Of a stretch of DNA of 38,593 nucleotides, positions 31,805 to 38,551 are shown one piece after another. The DNA is taken from positions 1 to 38,593 of the IMG/VR virus record IMGVR_UViG_3300027793_000151; one strand, 5' to 3'. The translations under genes and the position numbers were made by a program. The DNA comes from a virus. Position 1 is the first letter of the stretch. Each line of letters begins with the position of its first letter. The notes below the pieces were generated by a model. It searched no databases. It saw nothing but the letters and a program-made list of their open reading frames with translations, and was not told the origin of the DNA.

Positions 31805-32014
31805 ATGAAACTATTCAATCTCGGAGATGCTTCTCCATCAGCACGAATGACTTTTTTATCAATTGGACTTGTTGTTTTCCTCGGTAATTGGCTAACAGGA
31901 TTCAGCAATGTTAGTTGGGTACTGTGGTTACCGCCAACTTTACTGCCACTTGCTGCTTTAACCGGAATCTGTCCTTTCAAAATTATTTGGGAAAAGTTAG
32001 GCTTTAAAAAATGA
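31805..32014 (+). CDS. Small membrane protein, DUF2892-like
   Basis: The protein has 69 residues with two hydrophobic segments (about 15-31 and 37-55) joined by a short loop. The ending LAALTGICPFKIIWEKLGF matches the DUF2892 pattern, where a second helix ends in TG-x-CP-x-x-x-hydrophobic-x-x-LG. Such proteins sit in the inner membrane, and some are fused to rhodanese domains that handle sulfane sulfur. The stop overlaps the next start (ATGA), so it is coupled to another membrane protein. Role in the phage is unknown. Confidence 0.7.
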   Translation: MKLFNLGDASPSARMTFLSIGLVVFLGNWLTGFSNVSWVLWLPPTLLPLAALTGICPFKIIWEKLGFKK

Positions 32015-32343
32015 TATTAATAACTGTATTTGTACTCACTGTAGGATTTTTATACTGGCTTATAGGCTATAGAAGAATATTAGAAAGATATTTAATGTTC
32101 TTTAAAAAAGAATATTGGACAGACTATAATACAGTAGAGTTTGCAGCCTGGATGGCTAAAGCTTTAATTATCGTACCGGGACTAGTTTTCGGTAAGGAGA
32201 TTTGGTGGTTACATTTCTTTACACTTATAACCTCTTCTCTTCTTATTTGGGCTAGTATGCGAAAATCTTTACCTACCTTAATTGCTTTTAATACTCTTTG
32301 GATAGGAATTTCATTAACAATTATACTTAGAAACATACTTTAG
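32011..32343 (+). CDS. Integral membrane protein, four predicted helices
   Basis: The protein has 110 residues with hydrophobic stretches at about 1-18, 46-62, 66-81 and 90-108, and basic or acidic loops between them. No family is recognised. It lies between the DUF2892-like gene (4-base overlap) and the halogenase (one base between stop and start). It may anchor or supply substrate to enzymes of this block, but that is only positional. Confidence 0.7.
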   Translation: MILITVFVLTVGFLYWLIGYRRILERYLMFFKKEYWTDYNTVEFAAWMAKALIIVPGLVFGKEIWWLHFFTLITSSLLIWASMRKSLPTLIAFNTLWIGISLTIILRNIL

Positions 32344-32344
32344 T

Positions 32345-33820
32345 ATGCATATTTGCATAGTAGGTTCAGGAGCTAGTGGATGGCTGGTAGGTAATCAGTT
32401 AAAAGAACTTTCTTTTGTAGAGAAAGTAACGATAATAGGTTCCCCTAAAATACCACACATTGGGGTAGGTGAGTCAACTACATTGACATTACCTATGGCA
32501 CATACAAAATTTAATGTTAAACTTGAAGATTTTATAAGAGAATCGCATGCAGCTGTAAAATACGGAGTATATTATAAAGGATGGAGTAAGCACGACTGGA
32601 TTCATTTTTTTAAGTCTGAGATACCTTTTAAAAAAACTAAATTATCTGCAAGAAAGTATATAATGTTACTAGGTAATAAAGACCCTGAAACATTCATACA
32701 CGATATCTACGGTTCCACAATATGGAATGAAGTAGTTGGTAAAAATAACGTATTTCCAGAGAACTATGGAATGGAGTTAGAAAACGAATATCCGAATACG
32801 TACCATTTTGATGCAGGTCAGTATATAGAATTTTTAAAAAAGCAAGCATTTAAATCCTCTAAAGTAGAGTTTATAGCAGATACTGTTGACCGGGTTAATT
32901 TTATAGAACAAGGGTATATTCCAAATTTGATGTTGGAAAGCGGGAGAATAGTAGAGGCTGATTATTATATAAATACAACAGGCCAGAATTTAAAAGTAAA
33001 GAATGTATTTAACGAACAGTACGATAGTATAGGAGATGTTTTGCTGACAACTAAAGCTGTCGTTTACCCACTTCCTTATACAAATAAAAGAGAGCAGTTT
33101 CACCCTTACACGGTAGCGAAGACCATGAAATACGGGTGGAGATGGATTACTCCAACATGGGAAAGAATAGGGACAGGCTATACTTTTTCTGAAAACCATG
33201 TAAGCGTAGATCAAGCGATAAATGAATTTATAACGGATATAGGGGATGAATCTATTATACCTAGTGTAGTTGATTTTAGACCTCGGGTTAACAGGCAGAC
33301 GTTTAAAATTAATAGTTGTTCAATTGGAATGGCTAACGGATTTTTAGAACCTCTAGATGCCCCCGGTTTAGCTTTAACTAGTACAGTTACCGTAGTATTA
33401 GAGAGAGTTCTTGAAACCTACCACCAGGCATTCAAAGATAAGAGTGTAAAGTATAACGGAAATTATAATAATAATGCTCTAATTTTTGCAAACAGTGAAA
33501 TTAAAAAAGCTTATAAATTCTGGACAACTTTTATTTTAAATCAGTATAAAACCTGTCATAGGTTTGATACTCCATTTTGGATAGATCAAAAACAGGTAAA
33601 GTGGGATGATTGGACTTTAGCAATGAAAGACCTTAATGCTTACTGTGATTTAATCAAAAACGATTACGACGTGATGATGCTTGCTCAAACTACCGCAGCA
33701 CGAAATATTCAATATTATACCCCGGTATCTAAAGAAATAAGACCTATAAAATTACCAGAGACAGTACCAACAGCTATGCATCATTTTGATTATATTGAAA
33801 GTTTTCATAGATTAAAGTAG
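32345..33820 (+). CDS. Flavin-dependent halogenase (tryptophan halogenase family)
   Basis: These enzymes use FADH2, O2 and halide to make hypohalous acid, which reaches the substrate through a lysine haloamine. The protein has 491 residues. It shows the FAD-binding GSGASGW (7-13), GVGESTTLTL (40-49, as in family GVGEAT), the catalytic-Lys region HAAVKYGVYYKGW (68-80, Lys72), YHFDAGQYIEFLKK (153-166) and WRWITP (265-270), a variant of the diagnostic W-x-W-x-I-P. Marine cyanophage Syn10 encodes VirX1, a characterised halogenase of this class with broad iodination activity. No flavin reductase gene is in the window, so reduced flavin would come from the host. The substrate is unknown. Confidence 0.9.
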   Translation: MHICIVGSGASGWLVGNQLKELSFVEKVTIIGSPKIPHIGVGESTTLTLPMAHTKFNVKLEDFIRESHAAVKYGVYYKGWSKHDWIHFFKSEIPFKKTKLSARKYIMLLGNKDPETFIHDIYGSTIWNEVVGKNNVFPENYGMELENEYPNTYHFDAGQYIEFLKKQAFKSSKVEFIADTVDRVNFIEQGYIPNLMLESGRIVEADYYINTTGQNLKVKNVFNEQYDSIGDVLLTTKAVVYPLPYTNKREQFHPYTVAKTMKYGWRWITPTWERIGTGYTFSENHVSVDQAINEFITDIGDESIIPSVVDFRPRVNRQTFKINSCSIGMANGFLEPLDAPGLALTSTVTVVLERVLETYHQAFKDKSVKYNGNYNNNALIFANSEIKKAYKFWTTFILNQYKTCHRFDTPFWIDQKQVKWDDWTLAMKDLNAYCDLIKNDYDVMMLAQTTAARNIQYYTPVSKEIRPIKLPETVPTAMHHFDYIESFHRLK

Positions 33821-33821
33821 T

Positions 33822-34469
33822 ATGAGTAAATCACATGTTTTTCCTCTCTTTCCAATTCCGCTCTACGTAACAACTTATGAAGAAGATACTACTGAGATAG
33901 TAAAGTACTTCGATAGCTGTGAGATGAATGACGGAAGAAACAGTCCTTATGGTTGGATTTCAAAAAATAGTTATATTATAGATCATCCTATATGTAAGCC
34001 TCTTGCAGACTTTTTCATGTTTCATTTTAGAGAGTTTGCAACTAATATAATGAGATACCGGTATAAAGAATTACAGTTTGCTCAGTCGTGGCTTACCTAT
34101 AAAGAACCAGGTCAATTTCATAAAGCGCACACCCATCCAAATACGCTCCTTGCAGGAGTATTCTATTTTGATCATCAACCAGGAGATGCTGCAATATGTT
34201 TTAGTAAGAAAGCAGGATCTCAATATAGAACTTATATGGAACCTTCCTTAGAGGAGGATTACCAGGAGCATCCATTTTCTCAGGAAGAAATCTATTTTAT
34301 ACCACAACGAAATAATTTTATTATATTTCCATCCTATGTTACTCACGGTGTACCCCCTAATAGAACTAGTAAAACAAGGAAAGCGTTAGGCATAAATGCC
34401 TTAACAAAAGGAACACTAGGAGACAAAGAAACAATTTCAGAGATAATATTTGGGCGTTATGCAAGTTAA
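33822..34469 (+). CDS. Putative 2OG-Fe(II) oxygenase of the TIGR02466 type, 2
   Basis: This 215-residue protein is closely related in plan to the next gene. Both start with LFPIPLYVTT-like residues, have YGWISKNSYIIDHP near 43-56, QSWLTYKEPGQFHKAHTHPN (88-107), LLAGVFYF and IIFPSYVTHGVPPN (167-180). The likely ligands are His103, His105 and His175 with R186. It starts one base after the halogenase stop, so translation is probably coupled and the two may act on the same target. The substrate is unknown. Confidence 0.82.
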   Translation: MSKSHVFPLFPIPLYVTTYEEDTTEIVKYFDSCEMNDGRNSPYGWISKNSYIIDHPICKPLADFFMFHFREFATNIMRYRYKELQFAQSWLTYKEPGQFHKAHTHPNTLLAGVFYFDHQPGDAAICFSKKAGSQYRTYMEPSLEEDYQEHPFSQEEIYFIPQRNNFIIFPSYVTHGVPPNRTSKTRKALGINALTKGTLGDKETISEIIFGRYAS

Positions 34470-35097
34470 GTATGAAATCCTAGAACTATTCCCGATCCCT
34501 GTTTACACAACAATGATACCGCCTGGTTTTTCCAAGGTAATATCGTTTTTTGATAAGCAAGATATGGGTACAGACGCTGATTATGATAATTACGGTTACC
34601 GGTCTAAAGACAGTTATATTTTAGATAGACCAGAAAGTAAAGAATTAGCGCAGTTTATTTTAGGTAACGTTAAGATGTATGCCGATCAACTTGGATACGA
34701 TTACTCCGAGTATAGATTCGGACAGTCGTGGATCTCAGTAAAAGCACCAGGGCAACATCATACGATGCACACCCATCCTAACGGACTGATCTCAGGAGTA
34801 TTCTATTACGGACCTACAGTAGAAAAAACACCAGCTATCAAGTTTCACAAGATCGCCGCTGCAGTTAACGTATCGTATATTCTACCTAAAACGGTAGACA
34901 AGAAAAAAAATCTGAAATACTCTCAGAATGAATTTTCAATAATATTCGAACCCGGTCTTTTACTTCTTTTCCCTTCCTATCTTAACCATTCGGTACCTAT
35001 AAATAAAACAGATAAACCCAGACATAGTCTTGCATTCAACATAGTACCTACAGTAGGTTTCGGAGATGAAAGAAATTTAACAGAATTAATATTTTAA
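34459..35097 (+). CDS. Putative 2OG-Fe(II) oxygenase of the TIGR02466 type, 3
   Basis: The protein has 212 residues from the ATG at 34459, overlapping the previous gene by 11 bases. A TTG three codons upstream is possible. It is a paralogue of the preceding protein: ELFPIPVYTT, YRSKDSYILDRP, FGQSWISVKAPGQHHTMHTH, LISGVFYYG and LLLFPSYLNHSVPINKT align throughout. The ligand set is His104, His106 and His177 with R188. The pair probably arose by tandem duplication, and divergence of about half the residues suggests different substrates or a heteromeric enzyme. Confidence 0.82.
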   Translation: MQVKYEILELFPIPVYTTMIPPGFSKVISFFDKQDMGTDADYDNYGYRSKDSYILDRPESKELAQFILGNVKMYADQLGYDYSEYRFGQSWISVKAPGQHHTMHTHPNGLISGVFYYGPTVEKTPAIKFHKIAAAVNVSYILPKTVDKKKNLKYSQNEFSIIFEPGLLLLFPSYLNHSVPINKTDKPRHSLAFNIVPTVGFGDERNLTELIF

Positions 35098-35098
35098 T

Positions 35099-36043
35099 AT
35101 GCAACAAGGTTACGTATACAATCCTGAACATGAAGAGAGCGTAGTAGAGTTTAAATCTAAAAAATCAAATAAATATTTTATTTGGCATATTCAGGGCGGA
35201 CTAGGTAAAAATATAGCAGCCACAGCTTTATGTAAAGACTTGAAAGAAGCTTATCCTGATCGTAAACTCATAATGGTAGTATCCTATCCGGAAGTCTTTC
35301 TAAACAATCCATACATTGATAGGGTTTATAATCTAGCTCAAGCGCCTTATTTCTATGAGGATTATATAGAAAATAAGGATGTAATTGTCTGTAGACATGA
35401 ACCTTATAATCAAACCGGTCATATTACTAAATCAAAACATCTTATTGAAAACTGGTGCGATCTTTTAGAGATCACTTATACAGAACAGCAACCAAGTGTA
35501 TATGCTAACTTTGTGCAGAGACAACTAATCGGTCTTTGGTTAAGGCAAAAACCAACAATCGTCATACAAACTAGTGGAGGACCTCTACAGGGACAGAAAT
35601 ATAGCTATTCTTGGACCCGAGATATTCCCCAAGATTTAGCGCAAACTATTGTTAACAAATTCAAAGATCAATATCATATCTTCCAGATAACTAGACCTGA
35701 CGGGTATCGACTTGAAGGAGTAGAGAGGATTGATCAGCAGTACTCCGGTATTGAGTTATTTGCTATATTAATTAATGCGCAAAAACGTATTTTAATCGAC
35801 TCATGTCTTCAACATGCTGCAGCTGCTTTTAAACTACCTTCTACAGTATTTTGGATAGGTACTTCACCGACTGTATTCGGGTATAACCTACATAACAATA
35901 TTACTGCTAAACTACCTAAAAGAGCAAACCAGCTTATAGGATCTTACCTTTTTGATTTTCAATTTGAAAACAATATACACGAATGTCCTTATATGGAGTT
36001 AGAAGATGTATTTGATATCAAGGAAGTAATTAGTAATATTTAA
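35099..36043 (+). CDS. Glycosyltransferase, GT9-like (heptosyltransferase fold)
   Basis: This 314-residue protein has the GT-B layout of family 9. The N-terminal Rossmann half opens FIWHIQGGLGKNIAATALCK (27-46), with PDRKLIMVVSYPEVFLNNPYIDRVY as the usual second strand and loop. The C-terminal half has IVIQTSGGP (154-162) and IDSCLQHAAAAFKLPSTVFW (233-252), matching the GT9 D-x-x-x-x-H-x-A-A-A nucleotide-sugar-site motif. Family members add heptose or other sugars to lipopolysaccharide or glycans. A phage copy could alter host surface glycans or decorate its own proteins. It starts one base after the oxygenase stop. Confidence 0.75.
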   Translation: MQQGYVYNPEHEESVVEFKSKKSNKYFIWHIQGGLGKNIAATALCKDLKEAYPDRKLIMVVSYPEVFLNNPYIDRVYNLAQAPYFYEDYIENKDVIVCRHEPYNQTGHITKSKHLIENWCDLLEITYTEQQPSVYANFVQRQLIGLWLRQKPTIVIQTSGGPLQGQKYSYSWTRDIPQDLAQTIVNKFKDQYHIFQITRPDGYRLEGVERIDQQYSGIELFAILINAQKRILIDSCLQHAAAAFKLPSTVFWIGTSPTVFGYNLHNNITAKLPKRANQLIGSYLFDFQFENNIHECPYMELEDVFDIKEVISNI

Positions 36044-36045
36044 TC

Positions 36046-36867
36046 ATGAAACAGACAATATTTTATCAAAGCTCTTTACCGAGAGCAGGCTCTACGCTTC
36101 TACAAAACCTTATAGGCCAAAATTCCGACTTCCACGTAACACCTACATCAGGAATGATTGATTTAGTTCTAGGCGCTAGAATAGGTTATAACGGCAACAA
36201 AGAGGCATACGCAGGAGATAAGGATATGTGGCGTGATGGATTCTATGCTTTTTGCAGAGAAGGATTAAGAGGGTATGTAGAGAATCTTACTGATAAACCT
36301 TACATTCTAGACAAAAATAGAAACTGGGGATCTATTTACTCATTAGTAAATAATATCTACCCCAATCCAAAGGTACTCTACATGGTTAGAGACTTACGAG
36401 CAGTATTTGCTTCTATGGAAAAAAAGTTTAGAGCTAATCCCGATAGAGACATGGGCGAGATAGATAATGCTAAACTAAAAGGACTAACTACACAGCAGAG
36501 AGTCGAACAGTGGGCCGTAAGTCACCCAATTGGACATGCTATACCAAAATTATATCAAGCAATCCTTGATAAGACAGCTAGAAACTTTTTAATCATTAGG
36601 TATGAAGACCTCTGTACCAATCCTGAAGGTATGATGCAGAGTATCTACCGATATCTTGAAATACCTTATTTTCAACATAACTTTAATCACATACCTCAAA
36701 TCACAGTCGAAGACGATACCGTTCACGGTATCTACGGAGATCATACCATCAGAAATAAATTAGGAGCACTACCTGACGATTCAAAAGAGATACTAGGTAC
36801 TTATACCTCTGAATGGATATACAACAATTTTAATTGGTTTTTTGATACTTTCAATTACAAACATTGA
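36046..36867 (+). CDS. PAPS-dependent sulfotransferase
   Basis: The enzyme transfers sulfate from PAPS to a hydroxyl or amine. It has 273 residues. The 5'-phosphosulfate-binding loop is SSLPRAGSTLLQNL (9-22). The 3'-phosphate-binding motif is LYMVRDLRAVFASME (111-125) with Arg115. ILDKNRNWG (87-95) matches the conserved DK-x-R in this Pfam sulfotransferase_3-like group, and IRYEDLCTNPEGMMQ follows. No signal peptide is present, so it acts in the cytoplasm. Its stop overlaps the APS kinase start (TTGA), tying donor synthesis and donor use together. The acceptor may be a glycan, lipid or protein; sequence does not say. Confidence 0.9.
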   Translation: MKQTIFYQSSLPRAGSTLLQNLIGQNSDFHVTPTSGMIDLVLGARIGYNGNKEAYAGDKDMWRDGFYAFCREGLRGYVENLTDKPYILDKNRNWGSIYSLVNNIYPNPKVLYMVRDLRAVFASMEKKFRANPDRDMGEIDNAKLKGLTTQQRVEQWAVSHPIGHAIPKLYQAILDKTARNFLIIRYEDLCTNPEGMMQSIYRYLEIPYFQHNFNHIPQITVEDDTVHGIYGDHTIRNKLGALPDDSKEILGTYTSEWIYNNFNWFFDTFNYKH

Positions 36868-37319
36868 TTATAGTTTTATTTGGACAACCGCATTGCGGTA
36901 AATCAACGCTTGCAAAAAAGCTTATAGGAGAGGAATGCTTCAGTCAATACTGGAATATTGACGGAGATGAGCTACGTGAAATTTTTAAAAATAAAAGCTT
37001 CAACAGGAAAGGGCGTATTCAGAACCTGAACAGGGCTAGCGACATTGCGCACTACCTAAATAGTATAGGAAGCGACGGTATTATTCTATCACTGGTATAT
37101 CCGTATAGAGAGGCTCGCAACTACCTTAATAGTTTAACCGACGATGTTAAATGGGTGTATTTAACCTACGAAGGAGAAAGAGGTAGAGAAAAATTTCACG
37201 TTCAAGATTTTGAATTACCAGAAAAAGAACGTATATTACATTTAGACACGTCTAAACTATCAATATCAGAATGTGTTGATGCAATAAAGCGTTATACTAA
37301 TGAAGAACTACCTAGCTAA
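36864..37319 (+). CDS. cysC: Adenylylsulfate (APS) kinase-like
   Basis: The enzyme would phosphorylate APS to PAPS, the donor for the adjacent sulfotransferase. It has 151 residues, shorter than usual (about 180-200). Walker A is GQPHCGKST (7-15). IDGDELREIF (32-41) matches the LDGD-x-x-R motif, FNRKGRIQNLNRASDIAHYL (46-65) the R-x-x-N-x-x-R region, and LSLVYPYREARNYL (75-88) the SPYR-x-x-R motif. DTSKLSISECVDAI matches the family's C-terminal DTSKL. The lid region after residue 100 is shortened. The start is a TTG at 36864 overlapping the previous stop; no in-frame ATG exists before Walker A. A related small kinase is possible, but motif order favours APS kinase. Confidence 0.85.
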   Translation: MIIVLFGQPHCGKSTLAKKLIGEECFSQYWNIDGDELREIFKNKSFNRKGRIQNLNRASDIAHYLNSIGSDGIILSLVYPYREARNYLNSLTDDVKWVYLTYEGERGREKFHVQDFELPEKERILHLDTSKLSISECVDAIKRYTNEELPS

Positions 37320-37686
37320 AGCACAAAGTAAATCAGGGGAGTGGGCTATGTTTATCGGAAGATGGCAACCTTGGCATCCTGGACATCGTTGGCTTATTGA
37401 TCAAGCCCTCGAAGAAGGAAAGAAAGTGTTGCTATGTATTCGCGACGTCCCTGTAAGTGAAAAGAACCCGTGGACGGCTCAAGAAATTCTAATGAATCTA
37501 TCTATCGAGTTAAAAGATCTTGTAGAAGAGGGTAAGCTAAATATCATGAAGATTCCAGATATTGAATCAATTAATATAGGCCGTGGAGTAGGTTACGATG
37601 TTATTGAACACGTACCCCCTCAAGACATTCACGATATATCCGCAACTAAGATCCGCGAGCAAATGAAAGCTGAAGGTAAGCTATGA
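37300..37686 (+). CDS. HxGH-type nucleotidyltransferase
   Basis: This 128-residue protein shows MFIGRWQPWHPGHRWLIDQA (17-36), with the HPGH signature, and ISATKIREQM (113-122), equivalent to the ISSTxIR phosphate-binding motif of the cytidylyltransferase/NMNAT-like superfamily. These enzymes transfer AMP or CMP from ATP or CTP. The context (APS kinase upstream with 20 bases overlap, sulfotransferase before that) suggests a role in sulfate activation, perhaps APS formation, since ATP sulfurylase belongs to the same broad fold class. That is inference; NAD, CoA or sugar-nucleotide synthesis remain possible. An internal ATG at 37348 would remove 16 residues and the overlap. Confidence 0.82.
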   Translation: MKNYLAKAQSKSGEWAMFIGRWQPWHPGHRWLIDQALEEGKKVLLCIRDVPVSEKNPWTAQEILMNLSIELKDLVEEGKLNIMKIPDIESINIGRGVGYDVIEHVPPQDIHDISATKIREQMKAEGKL

Positions 37687-38024
37687 AGAAGTTTCCTACG
37701 TGTTTTGTTGACATCGATGGTACTCTTATAAAGTATAGACCTTTTGATGTGCTTCAGACAGCAGAACCTGAACCTATACAGAGCGTTATCAATTTAGTGA
37801 ACAAAGAGTATAATGAAGGTGCACATATAGTAATAACAACTGCTCGTCCTCCTGAACTAGAGGTGTTTACAAAACAAGAACTAGAAAAGCTAGGGGTAAA
37901 ATATCATCAAATAGTTTTTGGAATCGGTAGAGGAACTCGTTATCTTATAAATGACCGTGATCCTGAACAGCCAAACGTAGATAGAGCTGTTGCAATAAAT
38001 TTAAATAGAAATTCAGGTATATGA
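37683..38024 (+). CDS. HAD-superfamily hydrolase, short
   Basis: The protein has 113 residues. HAD motif I is VDIDGTL (9-15), with Asp10 as nucleophile and Asp12 as acid. Motif II is ITTARP (51-56). A basic residue follows in KQELEKLGV (65-72), and INDRDP (89-94) is the motif III-like end. There is almost no cap domain, so large substrates or protein substrates could reach the site. Similar short HADs appear in marine phages. In this sulfation run it might hydrolyse the 3'-phosphate of PAP, or act on a sugar phosphate, but sequence does not decide. It overlaps both neighbours by ATGA. Confidence 0.85.
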   Translation: MKKFPTCFVDIDGTLIKYRPFDVLQTAEPEPIQSVINLVNKEYNEGAHIVITTARPPELEVFTKQELEKLGVKYHQIVFGIGRGTRYLINDRDPEQPNVDRAVAINLNRNSGI

Positions 38025-38254
38025 TAGACGTTAAGGTAAGGTGGAACACTCAATGTAAAGATAATCATAACTTTTGGAGAATATTGATTGATGGAGAGGA
38101 GCGCATTTGTTGTAATGTTATATTTCAACTACCTGTACATACGACTCGAGATACGGTTTGGGATTCATTAAGAAACCAAGAAGTAGATAAACACCACATA
38201 AGTTGCCAAGCAACTGAAGTTATTTGGAAAGGTGACGTAGTATTAATAAGATGA
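38021..38254 (+). CDS. Small protein of unknown function in sulfation run
   Basis: This 77-residue protein (MIDVKVRWNTQCKDNHNFWR...) has a beta-rich look with three Cys (12, 30, 31) and another at 62. VRWNTQCKDNHNFWRILIDGEERICCNVIF may form a small sheet. Three cysteines plus HHISCQATE could bind metal, though no clear zinc motif is present. It is linked by four-base overlaps to the HAD gene before and the DUF2061 gene after, so it is part of the same coupled run. Function is not known. Confidence 0.75.
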   Translation: MIDVKVRWNTQCKDNHNFWRILIDGEERICCNVIFQLPVHTTRDTVWDSLRNQEVDKHHISCQATEVIWKGDVVLIR

Positions 38255-38478
38255 TAGTAGAGAAAAAACGACATATAGCGAAAACCATCAGTTATCGCGT
38301 TTTGAGTACCTTGATTGGATTCGTAATAATGTGGGGAGTTTCTGGGTCAATTAAAATCGGTGCTGCGTTTGGTGTTGCCGAACTCGTTTACAAACCAATT
38401 CAGTACTATATACACGAACGAATATGGTATAGATGGGTTACATACGGTCTTAAGAAAGAAGAAGATATAAAGACATAG
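38251..38478 (+). CDS. DUF2061 membrane protein
   Basis: This 75-residue protein has the DUF2061 pattern: KTISYRVLSTLIGFVIMW (11-28), a short loop GSIKIGAAFGVAELVYKPIQYYIHERIW (31-58), then a charged end. Two membrane helices are expected. As I recall, members in bacteria are often encoded near sulfate-activation genes (cysC/cysN/cysD), which would fit the APS kinase four genes upstream; I cannot check this here. A role in sulfate or sulfonate entry, or as an anchor for the sulfation enzymes, is possible. It ends the coupled run that began with the sulfotransferase. Confidence 0.8.
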   Translation: MIVEKKRHIAKTISYRVLSTLIGFVIMWGVSGSIKIGAAFGVAELVYKPIQYYIHERIWYRWVTYGLKKEEDIKT

Positions 38479-38496
38479 TTCTGCAGGTTTATTCGA

Positions 38497-38503
38497 TATT
38501 TAT
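38497..38503 (+). promoter_or_regulatory. Late-promoter-like motif
   Basis: CGATATTTATATATTAG lies 18 bases after the DUF2061 stop. It is the first copy after a gap of about 13 kb. A second copy follows 32 bases downstream. Confidence 0.55.
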
Positions 38504-38528
38504 ATATTAGATCCCATAAATACGGTAC

Positions 38529-38535
38529 TATTTAT
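38529..38535 (+). promoter_or_regulatory. Late-promoter-like motif
   Basis: TACTATTTATTACC lies 16 bases before the ATG at 38552. It marks the return to a structural-type transcription unit. Confidence 0.6.
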
Positions 38536-38551
38536 TACCAAACAGCTAAAA

